A stretch of DNA of 11,793 bases from an uncultured Collinsella sp. (GCA_958447915.1 CAUDCB010000053.1:1-11793); one strand, 5' to 3'; positions 1 to 6,176 are shown, counted from the first letter of the stretch. The notes: a model not told the origin generated them from the letters alone. Translations and numbers: made by a program.

Positions 1-960
1 GTGTTCTACAGCGCCAGGAGGGCGCAGGAGGCGGCCGACGCCGAGCTCTCGGCGAGCAGGTCCGGGATCGACGAGACCGAGGAGGGCGCCGCCGCCAAGC
101 TCGCGGCCATCAGGGACGGGCTCGCGCGCGGGCTCTCCCCGCAGCAGATAGCGGCGACGACCCCCGGGCTCAGCGCCTCCACCGTCTACAGGTGGGTGGA
201 CGCCGGCTACGACGGCATGACGAACATGGAGCTCAGGCGCAAGGTCGGCTACAGGCCGAGGTCGCGCCGGGCCCCGAAGAGGGCGACGTCCCACTCGTCG
301 CGCAGGTCGCACGCGTCGTTCCTCGCGCTCGGCGAGGACGCCTGCGCCGCGGCCTGGGAGATGGACACCGTCGAGGGCTCCAGGGGCGACTCCGCCAGGC
401 TCCTCACGCTCCTGCACCGCCCGAGCCGCTTCCAGCTGGCCCTGCCGCTGCCGGACGGCACGTGCGCCTCGGTCCTGGCGGCGCTCTCCTCCCTGCGCGG
501 GGTCCTCGGCGAGGACGGCGCGAGGCGCGCCTTCGGCGCCGTGCTCACCGACAACGGGAGCGAGTTCGCCGACGAGGGCGCCATCGCGGCGCTGATCGGC
601 GAGCGGGACGGCGAGACCAGGCTCTTCTACTGCGACCCCCGGCAGAGCCAGCAGAAGGGCGCGTGCGAGAAGAACCACGTGGAGATCAGGAAGCTGCTGC
701 CCAAGGGCGCCGGGGCCAGGTTCGACCGGCTGGAGGCGGCGGACTGCGCGCTGCTCATGTCGCAGGTGAACTCCGAGCCGAGGGGGGCGCTCGGGTTCCT
801 GACGCCGGCGCGCGTGCTGCGGATGGCCCTCGGGGAGGACGCCTCCGCCCTCATGGACGCGTTCGGGATAGAGGAGCTGGCGCCCGGCGAGCTGGACCTC
901 ACGCCCGGCTGCATCGACAGGGCCAGGGCCGCGAGGGGCGAGGGGCCGTTGGCGGGATAG
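1..960 (+). CDS. IS30-family transposase, 5'-truncated by the window edge
   Basis: This is the DDE transposase of an IS30-family insertion sequence, which cuts and joins the element ends. The open frame runs from the first base of the window, so the true start probably lies upstream and the GTG at base 1 need not be the initiator. About 319 codons are visible. Residues 38-66 look like the helix-turn-helix used by IS30 enzymes to bind ends (LSPQQIAATTPGLSASTVYR). The catalytic triad is readable: D122 in MDTVEG, D184 in LTDNGSEF and E223 in the QKGACEKNH motif. The D184-E223 spacing is 38 residues, a few more than the 33 usual in IS30. Base composition and codon use differ from the rest of the window: very GC-rich with many AGG arginine codons, whereas neighbours prefer CGC. 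This points to recent acquisition. Family assignment is confident; whether the full element is intact cannot be seen. Confidence 0.9.
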   Translation: MFYSARRAQEAADAELSASRSGIDETEEGAAAKLAAIRDGLARGLSPQQIAATTPGLSASTVYRWVDAGYDGMTNMELRRKVGYRPRSRRAPKRATSHSSRRSHASFLALGEDACAAAWEMDTVEGSRGDSARLLTLLHRPSRFQLALPLPDGTCASVLAALSSLRGVLGEDGARRAFGAVLTDNGSEFADEGAIAALIGERDGETRLFYCDPRQSQQKGACEKNHVEIRKLLPKGAGARFDRLEAADCALLMSQVNSEPRGALGFLTPARVLRMALGEDASALMDAFGIEELAPGELDLTPGCIDRARAARGEGPLAG

Positions 961-1116
961 GCGGCGGGCCGGGACATGGGCCGGAGGGCCCGTTGCGCTG
1001 AGTCCGGAACGGCTGCGCGGCGGGCTGGCGGAGCATGCGGCGGCGGCATGGGGGCACCGGCCTCCATAGCCTCTCCACCTGCGGAAACGATGCGACGGCC
1101 AGGTGCCGGGAGCTAT

Positions 1117-1148
1117 TCCCGCGTTGCGCTAGCTGCGGAAACGCGGGA
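1117..1148. repeat. 9-bp perfect inverted repeat in the IS subterminal region
   Basis: The arms tcccgcgtt (1117-1125) and aacgcggga (1140-1148) are perfectly complementary around a 14-nt loop. No T-tract follows on either strand, so it does not look like an intrinsic terminator. It lies between the transposase stop and the presumed right end of the element. The rest of the non-coding stretch 961-1248 contains short repeated words (gttgcg at 992, 1123 and 1161; ctgcggaaacg at 1079 and 1133) but no gene I can support. Confidence 0.5.
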
Positions 1149-1248
1149 CCCGTTCAGGCTGTTGCGTTGAGATTGAAAATCAACCTCCGAGTTTTGACTA
1201 TCGTCAAGGGCGGCCGTGCAAAACGTGCGACCTATATAACATATCGAC

Positions 1249-1282
1249 AAAAAAGACCGCCGGCGCGGGGCGGCGCCGACGG
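1249..1282 (-). terminator. Rho-independent terminator of the 96-residue orphan gene
   Basis: Read on the minus strand, the arm at 1282-1273 (ccgtcggcgc) pairs with the arm at 1266-1257 (gcgccggcgg) over 10 positions with one G-T wobble and a 6-nt loop. It is followed by a short tcttttttg tract (1256-1248). It lies 27 bp past the stop codon of the gene at 1310-1600, so it ends that transcript. Confidence 0.88.
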
Positions 1283-1309
1283 TTGCGAGAGAATATCGAT
1301 TGTTGGCTG

Positions 1310-1600
1310 TTAAGCAGCGACGGCCTCGTAGACCGTGGCGCCCGAGAAGCTGTCGTGCAGGCTCTTGCCGCAGATCCAAGGCAGCTCGACGACCTCGCAG
1401 ACCGTGTTGACCAGCTCGGAGCAGTCAGTAAAGTGGCCCTTATCGTTGAGGGCCTCGCAATCCTGAACACGCCAATAGCCATCGGTGTGCGTAATGTAGT
1501 ACTCGTGATCGTTGATCGACACGAAAGCGCGCGTCTTGGAACGCAACAGCTTCAGAAATCCTTCGAAGTCGGTCTCGACGACATCTCCAGCCTGGAACAT
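1310..1600 (-). CDS. Small hypothetical protein, 96 residues
   Basis: I do not recognise this family. It encodes a soluble, acidic 96-residue protein without signal peptide or membrane segment, so it is probably cytoplasmic. It contains four cysteines (C48, C60, C68, C77), a high share for a protein this size and possibly a metal or redox site, although no standard CxxC pair is present. The N-terminal half is rich in aromatic residues (HEYYITHTDGYW, residues 32-43) and looks like a small beta fold. The case for a real gene is strong: an AGGAGGT ribosome binding site sits 6 nt before the ATG, and a clear intrinsic terminator lies just after the stop. It stands alone next to the IS30 remnant and is divergent from the nitroreductase gene. 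Function is unknown. Confidence 0.8.
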   Translation of the reverse strand: MFQAGDVVETDFEGFLKLLRSKTRAFVSINDHEYYITHTDGYWRVQDCEALNDKGHFTDCSELVNTVCEVVELPWICGKSLHDSFSGATVYEAVAA

Positions 1601-1619
1601 GATGTTACCTCCTGGCCCG

Positions 1620-1634
1620 GCGCCACCATGGCGC
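1620..1634 (-). promoter_or_regulatory. Leader hairpin just upstream of the orphan gene RBS
   Basis: A perfect 6-bp inverted repeat (gcgcca at 1620-1625 and tggcgc at 1629-1634, 3-nt loop) lies about 7 nt upstream of the AGGAGGT ribosome binding site of the 96-residue gene. If transcribed it would form a small stable hairpin in the 5' leader. A role in translation control or mRNA stability is inference only. Confidence 0.3.
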
Positions 1635-1724
1635 GTTGATAAACGTTGGTACTCCTTTAGTAAAACCTTTATCAGAGCTTATGCGCACATCATTTAGGCA
1701 AGTGGTAAAAACCGCAGGGTAGAC

Positions 1725-1747
1725 GGGATAAAACGTTTAATCATCCC
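1725..1747. repeat. Dyad in the divergent 1601-1890 intergenic region
   Basis: The arms gggat (1725-1729) and atccc (1743-1747) flank an inner AAACGTTT palindrome (1731-1738). It lies between the divergent orphan gene and the nitroreductase gene, so it could be an operator for either. I found no -35/-10 pair here that I trust, and nothing else in this 290-bp gap that I can name. Confidence 0.3.
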
Positions 1748-1890
1748 ACCGGTCTGTCACATTCCGGCTGAAGTTCTATGCAAACCAGCTTTTCCACTCG
1801 GTAGCTTGCATTTTTTGGGGCCGACGGCGCGATTACGGTTTTGGTTCGACGGGTAAGAACGAGGCATCGCAACCAACGTCAGGAGGACAC

Positions 1891-2418
1891 ATGGAGACCA
1901 TCGAGGCACTCATCCACCGCCGCAGCTGCCGCAAATACAGCGATCGCCCCGTCGAGGCAGAAAAGCTCGCACGCATTATCGAGGCAGGCCAGTACGCGCC
2001 CAGCGGCATGGGACGCCAGCCGGTGACGTTTGTCGCCGTCACCGACCCCGCAACCGTCGAGCACCTCTCGCAGCTCAACGCCCAGGTCATGGGCAGCGAG
2101 GGAGATCCCTTCTACGGCGCCAAGACCGTTGTGGTGGCGCTCGTCGACCGCAGCGTGCCCACGCACCTGGAAGACGGCTCGCTCGCCATGGGCAACCTGC
2201 TCAACGCAGCCTATGCGCTGGGCGTCGATTCATGTTGGATCCACCGCGCGCACGAGGTCTTTGACTCACCCGAGGGACTGGAACTGCTGGCCAAGTGGGG
2301 TCTGCCCGTCGACGGAAGCCTGCGCGGTGTGGGCAACTGCATTCTGGGCTACGCCGAGGACGCACTCCCCGAGGCAAAGCCACGCCGCGACAACGTCGTG
2401 TATGTTCCGCCGTTCTAA
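1891..2418 (+). CDS. Nitroreductase-family FMN oxidoreductase
   Basis: The protein belongs to the nitroreductase family: flavoproteins that use FMN and NAD(P)H to reduce nitro groups, quinones or other electron acceptors in the cytoplasm. The 175 residues start with the FMN-phosphate contact motif RRSCRKY (residues 10-16), followed by the APSGMGRQP loop (36-44) in place of the usual APS-xx-NxQP. The conserved helix with a GS/AxxNLLNAAYALG segment follows (96-111) and then CWIH (115-118). The C-terminal VGNCILGYAED (147-157) matches the family's GYP-type end. At 175 residues it is on the short side; most members have 180-220. The start is fixed by an AGGAGG site (1881-1886) 4 nt before the ATG. 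It is monocistronic, divergent from the orphan gene and convergent with the LCP gene. The natural substrate cannot be told from sequence. Confidence 0.9.
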   Translation: METIEALIHRRSCRKYSDRPVEAEKLARIIEAGQYAPSGMGRQPVTFVAVTDPATVEHLSQLNAQVMGSEGDPFYGAKTVVVALVDRSVPTHLEDGSLAMGNLLNAAYALGVDSCWIHRAHEVFDSPEGLELLAKWGLPVDGSLRGVGNCILGYAEDALPEAKPRRDNVVYVPPF

Positions 2419-2443
2419 CGAACGGCGGACCCGTTGACGCTGC

Positions 2444-2543
2444 GCGGGCCGCATTCACGCCAATCTGACGTTCAATTTCGAGGGCGCGACCAAAAGGTCA
2501 GCGCCCTCTCATTTCACGTCACCTTGGCGCAAATGCGGCCCGC
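2444..2543. repeat. Long imperfect palindrome, about 100 bp, between convergent genes
   Basis: The whole interval folds on itself around a central AAAA (2492-2495). The outer arms pair 18 of 20 (2444-2463 with 2524-2543). The next block tgacg-type arm (2466-2470 with 2517-2521) is perfect. A weaker internal part follows. The inner stem gagggcgc-gacc (2480-2491) pairs with ggtc-gcgccctc (2496-2508) apart from one bulged A at 2500. The palindrome lies 26 bp past the nitroreductase stop and 57 bp past the LCP stop on the other strand. It may serve as a bidirectional transcription stop, but its length is far beyond a normal terminator. Confidence 0.85.
2480..2514. terminator. Possible bidirectional terminator, core of the long palindrome
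   Basis: The inner 12-bp GC-rich stem (2480-2491 with 2496-2508, one bulge, AAAA loop) is followed on the plus strand by tcattt. On the minus strand it is followed by cgaaattg. Neither T-tract is strong, so efficient intrinsic termination is uncertain. It is the only good candidate to stop the convergent nitroreductase and LCP transcripts. Confidence 0.45.
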
Positions 2544-2551
2544 TCGCTGTT

Positions 2552-2592
2552 GGTGCCTGACATCGAGTGAGCCACTGTTGGCATCCGGCACC
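2552..2592 (-). repeat. Second inverted repeat after the LCP stop codon
   Basis: The arms ggtgcc (2552-2557) and ggcacc (2587-2592) enclose a smaller hairpin gcca-N4-tggc (2571-2582). It begins 8 bp beyond the LCP stop on the minus strand and lacks a T-tract. It would protect or structure the 3' end of the LCP mRNA before the long palindrome is reached. Confidence 0.35.
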
Positions 2593-2599
2593 TGGGCAG

Positions 2600-3877
2600 C
2601 TAATGGACCGGGTGGTAGAAAGTGTCGACGACCGTTTGTTTTACGTTGTCTTGGTCTAGATAAAACTCGGCAAAGGTATCGCCCTGCTGCATGGTGCCCT
2701 GCAACGTCACGACATCAAACGAAGTCAGGCCGTGCTCGAGCATCGTGGTCGCCAGATAGCTGAACTCATCGAGACCCAAATTGGTCCACGTATAGTCGCC
2801 CATGGCCTGATACAGGCTGATGAGCATGGCGGGGTTGCTCTTGGCACTGCTGAGCACCTTCGATGCAAACGCCTGCACGTAGCTCACCTGGCGCGCTGTA
2901 CGATCCAGCGAAGACGTCAGATTCGTCGTGTCGCGCCACTGCACGTACTTTTCTGCCGTTGTACCAAACAGCGTGGTCTCCTGGCCCTCGACAACCGACG
3001 TGCCCGGCACAGTCTGCGTAGGCACCAGCGTCACGCCGCCAATGGAGTCATTATTGGGAGCCACGCCCTCGATATTGAGCGTGTAGTAATAGTCGACCGG
3101 AATGTTATCGAGCACGCGCGAGGCAGCGGCGGCCGTCAGCGCCGATGAGTTGTCGCCATCGGTGCCATAGGCAAACTGCAAGCACAGCTGCTCGGTCACC
3201 TGGCCGGCAAACGAACCATTGGAATACGTATCTACGGCAACCATGCTGTCGCGCGGGATGATAATGCCGCGGGCCTCACCCGTGTCGGTATTAAGCGCTA
3301 CGACCATCACGGTATCGGACTGGCCCTTCTGGGTGCCGTCATCGTTATTGCGGCCATCAAAGCCGATAAACGCCACCGTGGCCATATGCTTGTTGAGCGC
3401 ATACTTCTTGCCGTTATAGGTAATGGTGTCGCCCTTGGCCTTAATGACCTTTTCGGTCTTTTCCTCAATCTTCTTTTTGCCTTGGTTCACGCTGTGATTC
3501 ATAAAGCCCCAGCCGGCAGCAGCAACCGCACCAATCACGAGCAGCACGATCAGCAGCGTGCGGATACGACGGCGGCGCTTGATGCGCTTAATCGACTCTT
3601 TAGAGTGTCGACGACGCTGAGGTCCCGCCTCATCAAGCGAAGGCCACTTTGCCTCATCAACAGGCTGCGCCGCAGCTTCATCGGTCTTTGCCGATGCGTC
3701 GGACGGAGCCTCGGCCTTGCCCTGAGATTTTTCGTCAGGTTGAGGCGTCGGAGTACCTTTGGTCTCCCATTGAGGCTCGACAGGCTCCGCCGCATCCTGA
3801 ACCTGCTGCTCGGGATTGTCTACTTGATTTTCGTCGGGATCCACCGCATCGATAAAGTGCTTGCCACGGGGGTTCAT
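2600..3877 (-). CDS. LytR-CpsA-Psr (LCP) family cell-wall glycopolymer ligase
   Basis: LCP proteins transfer undecaprenyl-linked glycopolymers (teichoic acids, capsule or other wall polysaccharides) onto peptidoglycan outside the membrane. The 425-residue protein has a long charged, Pro/Glu-rich cytoplasmic tail (1-86), a basic stretch (88-106, RRRHSK to RRRRIR), one membrane helix (about 106-124) and an extracellular LCP domain from about 165. Family motifs are visible: FIGFDGR (170-176), QSDTVMVV (186-193) with D188, IPRDSMV (207-213) with the R209-D210 pair, NNDSIGGVTL (275-284), and the late arginines in DRTARQ (325-330). The ATG is 2 nt past the sortase stop, with AGGAGA at 3888-3893 inside the end of the sortase gene, so the two are translationally coupled. 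The cytoplasmic tail of about 100 residues is longer than in many LCP proteins. The polymer it handles is unknown. Confidence 0.92.
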   Translation of the reverse strand: MNPRGKHFIDAVDPDENQVDNPEQQVQDAAEPVEPQWETKGTPTPQPDEKSQGKAEAPSDASAKTDEAAAQPVDEAKWPSLDEAGPQRRRHSKESIKRIKRRRRIRTLLIVLLVIGAVAAAGWGFMNHSVNQGKKKIEEKTEKVIKAKGDTITYNGKKYALNKHMATVAFIGFDGRNNDDGTQKGQSDTVMVVALNTDTGEARGIIIPRDSMVAVDTYSNGSFAGQVTEQLCLQFAYGTDGDNSSALTAAAASRVLDNIPVDYYYTLNIEGVAPNNDSIGGVTLVPTQTVPGTSVVEGQETTLFGTTAEKYVQWRDTTNLTSSLDRTARQVSYVQAFASKVLSSAKSNPAMLISLYQAMGDYTWTNLGLDEFSYLATTMLEHGLTSFDVVTLQGTMQQGDTFAEFYLDQDNVKQTVVDTFYHPVH

Positions 3878-3879
3878 GA

Positions 3880-4698
3880 CTATTTTGTCTCCTGGTCGCT
3901 TGTTAACACACCGCTCACAATATAGCGCGAGTTGCCCTGGGAGCTATCGAGCATGCAGGTGCTCAACTGCACAACCTTACTATCTGCATCAAGTGTCACG
4001 CCGTCACGTACATTTTTGAGCAATGCGTCCGGATTGCAGACCGAATTAAAGTAGTCCTGGCGCACGGCAGGATCGGCAAAGTTAAACGAGTTGAGAATGT
4101 GGCGGTCGTCATATTGATAGGCTGAGACAATCTTGTACGTCAGAATATGGCCCGGCGTGTAGATATAGAACTCGCCGTTCTCGTTAAAGAAGTCCGCGTC
4201 CTCAAAGTTATGCAAGTTATGGAACACACCGCCATTCACATGGCCGTAGATCACTGTGACGGGATCGCTAAAGTCGCGCGCGTTTGCCATCTGGCTAAAC
4301 GCTGTGCCGTAGGGGTCGTACTTGCCGTCCTTGTCGTGGTCCAGATAAAACAGGTCGTCCGTCGTGCTCTGCAGCAAGGGCGTGTTGATATCCGCACCCG
4401 GAATGTAGAGCCACGCATAGATATCGGCATTCTCTTGAATGAGCGGAGCGAAGTCGATGGGGTTGTCCGGCAGTTCCTTGCCCTTTGATTCGACCTTCGT
4501 GGCAGGCTTGCCTGTTGCACTCATCTCCTCGGCGCGCTGCTGCTCTAGATGATTCATATAGAGCACGTAGCCGCCGCAGCCGACTGCGACCAGCAACAAC
4601 ACTACGAATACGCCCTTGAGTATCGTGGCGCGACGCTTTTTGTCCGAGTCGCCCATATGCTTAACTTCCATATGCTTGCCCTGCGGCTGCTGTGCCAT
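3880..4698 (-). CDS. srtB: Class B sortase
   Basis: Sortases are membrane-bound cysteine transpeptidases that cut a C-terminal sorting signal and join the protein to the cell wall. The 272 residues comprise a short cytoplasmic start, one membrane helix (about 26-48) and an extracellular catalytic domain (about 78-265). The catalytic residues are readable: H153 in VIYGH, C248 in LSTC and R258 in NSRYIV. The segment FYLDHDKDGKYDPYGTAF (117-134) and the overall spacing match class B (SrtB) rather than class A, C or D. The chosen ATG has AAGGGA about 5 nt upstream; in-frame ATGs at codons 10 and 15 are possible alternatives. The gene follows the SPATG surface-protein gene, separated by a strong terminator, and overlaps functionally with the LCP gene 2 nt downstream. 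It may rely on terminator read-through or a weak promoter within 4699-4725. Confidence 0.93.
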   Translation of the reverse strand: MAQQPQGKHMEVKHMGDSDKKRRATILKGVFVVLLLVAVGCGGYVLYMNHLEQQRAEEMSATGKPATKVESKGKELPDNPIDFAPLIQENADIYAWLYIPGADINTPLLQSTTDDLFYLDHDKDGKYDPYGTAFSQMANARDFSDPVTVIYGHVNGGVFHNLHNFEDADFFNENGEFYIYTPGHILTYKIVSAYQYDDRHILNSFNFADPAVRQDYFNSVCNPDALLKNVRDGVTLDADSKVVQLSTCMLDSSQGNSRYIVSGVLTSDQETK

Positions 4699-4725
4699 GG
4701 TGTTCCCTTACCCTGTAAATCGGTC

Positions 4726-4755
4726 AAAAAAAGGACCCGCACAAGTACGGGTCCT
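4726..4755 (-). terminator. Rho-independent terminator of the SPATG surface-protein gene
   Basis: On the minus strand aggacccg (4755-4748) pairs perfectly with cgggtcct (4739-4732) over an 8-nt loop and is followed by seven Ts (4732-4726). It lies 30 bp past the stop of the secreted protein gene and 28 bp before the sortase start. A smaller dyad acggtt-ga-aaccgt (4764-4777) precedes it. It would let the surface protein be made in excess over the sortase and LCP. Confidence 0.93.
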
Positions 4756-4784
4756 CAAATCTTACGGTTGAAACCGTGTGTGTG

Positions 4785-5348
4785 CTAGTTGTTCTTGCGA
4801 AGAGCAACAAAAGCGCAGGCAGCGCCAGCAGCGGCAACAGCAGCCACAGCGGCAACAGCGGTGGTGTTCACACCGGTAGCCGGAGACTTAGCACCGTTGT
4901 CGGTGGTAGCAGCGCCAGCAGCGGTCTTCTCGGCCACAATGGTGTAGATGGAGAGCTTGGTGACCTTAAAGACAACGTTACCGTTGTTGTCGGCGGTCAG
5001 GTTCAGCTGATCCGTCTTGCCGTCGTTGTGCTGGACATAGACGGTAACCTTAGCGTTGGCGTAAGCCTTGCCAAGGGTGAAGGTGACGGTCAGCGGGTTG
5101 GACTCGGAAACGGTGCCGGCCTGGGACTCGGTGATCTCGAAGGAAGCGACCACGTTGGCGTTGGCAGGGGTGCCCTCGGCGTTCTTGGGGGTGGAAGCAA
5201 CCTTGACGTTAGCGTTGTTAACGCTGGCGGTCACGTTGTTGGCGCCGGTGACGGTGGTGTTGGCAGGGCTCGGGGCGGCGAAAGCAGCCACGGGCAGAGC
5301 CAGGGCAAGAGCGAGAACGCTCAGTGCTGCCATGAATCTCTTCTTCAT
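4785..5348 (-). CDS. Small secreted surface protein with C-terminal SPATG sorting signal
   Basis: The 187-residue precursor has a classical signal peptide: basic MKKR, hydrophobic core 7-20, likely cut after AFA at residue 24. It ends in a sorting signal: SPATG (155-159), hydrophobic helix (about 162-183) and the basic tail RKNN. After processing, roughly 135 residues would stay on the wall. The middle (65-140) is a Thr/Val/Asn-rich beta-type domain ending in VFKVTKLSIYTIV, a pattern common in repeat domains of Gram-positive surface proteins. SPATG fits the (S/P)PxTG motif described for the class B sortase of Clostridioides difficile, and a class B sortase gene lies directly downstream. The start is supported by GAGGAGT 7 nt before the ATG. 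Its function is unknown; the strong RBS and terminator suggest abundant expression. Confidence 0.88.
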   Translation of the reverse strand: MKKRFMAALSVLALALALPVAAFAAPSPANTTVTGANNVTASVNNANVKVASTPKNAEGTPANANVVASFEITESQAGTVSESNPLTVTFTLGKAYANAKVTVYVQHNDGKTDQLNLTADNNGNVVFKVTKLSIYTIVAEKTAAGAATTDNGAKSPATGVNTTAVAAVAAVAAAGAACAFVALRKNN

Positions 5349-5395
5349 GTTAGGTACTCCTCAACTTGCAGCTTGTGGACCTTTAAGTGCCTAGT

Positions 5396-5401
5396 AGTAT
5401 A
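5396..5401 (-). promoter_or_regulatory. Possible -10 box for the SPATG protein gene
   Basis: The minus strand reads TATACT here, about 48 bp upstream of the ATG, inside an AT-rich stretch (5395-5460) that stands out from its surroundings. The best -35 candidate, ttagtc 18 bp upstream, is weak. The gap 5349-5507 also holds four copies of a ACTnA-type word (5419, 5462, 5483, 5504) that could be binding sites. Confidence 0.35.
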
Positions 5402-5507
5402 GCCTTTTTTACAAATTGTGACTAATAAGTTCTATATGAAACAACATTGCTGCTTTTTTGCTCACTCATTGGCCCCAAACAGCGACTTAGTGTGATGGTT
5501 CTGTGAC

Positions 5508-6092
5508 TTATTGGCCTTCTGTTACGGGCGTGACCTGCGAACCCACGCCGCTTGCATTGGTTTCGCTATCCTCGCTGTCCGCATCCTCGCCCTTTTGGGC
5601 ATCGGCGATCGTTGCGGCAGCGGCAACAATACCGCGCTGAGGTGCCACGCCTGTCTGTGCCTGAGCGCCCTCGACAACTTCCGTGCCTGCATGCGCGAGC
5701 TCGGGCGACTTAAACAATGCGTCCAGATTGGCCCCGCCGCCAGCGTAGCCGAGTGCGGCAAGTGCGATCACAATCATCGCAACAACAACTGCAATCGGCA
5801 CATAACGATGCCAGCCAGCAGGATTGAGCCCACTGCGGCGAGCCGCACCGCGGCTAATGTAGCCGAGCGTTCCGTCGTGCTTGAGCTTAGAGCCCACCAC
5901 GCGCTTGCGCCCCCGCAGCGACGACTCGGCCTGCATGGCCAACCGAGCGCTTGCCGAAGGATAGCCGTATTTGGTGCGCTTGAACGAACCGTCGAACCCC
6001 GACGCATGCTTGCCCCACGTCCGGGACGTCGTGCGGCGGTTAACTGGAGCCGCGCTCCGTCTATTCCGGTTTGGTTTTGAAGTCTCCGCCAT
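5508..6092 (-). CDS. Single-pass membrane protein of unknown function
   Basis: I do not recognise this family. From the chosen ATG the product is 194 residues. About 95 residues are strongly basic and Arg/Ser/Gly-rich with no obvious fold. One membrane helix (YVPIAVVVAMIVIALAALGY, about 96-115) follows, and then an Ala/Glu/Asp-rich tail of about 80 residues. By the positive-inside rule the basic half is cytoplasmic and the acidic half is outside. The frame stays open upstream to a GTG at 6146 and an ATG at 6125, but neither has a ribosome binding site; ATG 6092 follows a GGGGG run, and a possible promoter at 6137-6165 would exclude the GTG. The basic part might bind nucleic acid or the membrane. 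The gene sits upstream of the surface-protein and sortase genes on the same strand, so a cell-envelope role is a reasonable guess. Confidence 0.7.
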   Translation of the reverse strand: MAETSKPNRNRRSAAPVNRRTTSRTWGKHASGFDGSFKRTKYGYPSASARLAMQAESSLRGRKRVVGSKLKHDGTLGYISRGAARRSGLNPAGWHRYVPIAVVVAMIVIALAALGYAGGGANLDALFKSPELAHAGTEVVEGAQAQTGVAPQRGIVAAAATIADAQKGEDADSEDSETNASGVGSQVTPVTEGQ

Positions 6093-6136
6093 ACGCCCCC
6101 GCACGCCGTAACGCAATCGAAACATTACTGCTTTGG

Positions 6137-6165
6137 ACTGTATCACACGCGCCGCACGCGGTCAC
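6137..6165 (-). promoter_or_regulatory. Possible promoter for the single-pass membrane protein gene
   Basis: The minus strand shows GTGACC (6165-6160), a 17-bp gap and TACAGT (6142-6137), each matching the consensus at four of six positions. It lies between the stop of the upstream regulator gene (6177) and the ATG at 6092. The resulting leader of about 40 nt favours that ATG. Confidence 0.3.
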
Positions 6166-6176
6166 GAGCGCCTCGC

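Larger units (their letters stand above)
1..1207 (+). mobile_element. IS30-family insertion sequence, right-hand part only
   Basis: The transposase gene at 1-960 defines the element; its left end is outside the window. Downstream non-coding DNA keeps the high-GC character to about 1160, then becomes AT-richer (from about 1170), and the terminator of a host gene begins at 1249. The right end therefore probably lies between about 1165 and 1245. The end given here is a guess placed at the small dyad ttgac-N4-gtcaa (1194-1207). No target duplication or terminal inverted repeat can be verified without the left end. Confidence 0.5.

Noticed and set aside
192..1001. 269-codon frame overlapping the transposase in another frame
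   Set aside because: Its composition (Arg, Gly, Ala, Pro) is that of a frame-shifted high-GC gene, while the catalytic triad of the transposase lies in the first frame.
976..1313. Short plus-strand frames (64 and 92 codons) after the transposase
   Set aside because: No RBS, no recognisable product, and they run across the IS end and the terminator of the opposite-strand gene.
4776..5402. 208-codon Gly/Ser-rich frame on the plus strand
   Set aside because: It is the complement of the Ala/Thr/Asn/Val-rich SPATG protein gene, which has signal peptide, sorting signal, RBS and terminator.
5508..6146. 212-residue version of the membrane protein starting at GTG 6146
   Set aside because: No RBS precedes the GTG, and the putative -10 box overlaps the region just upstream and at this start. 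ATG 6092 is preferred, with moderate certainty.
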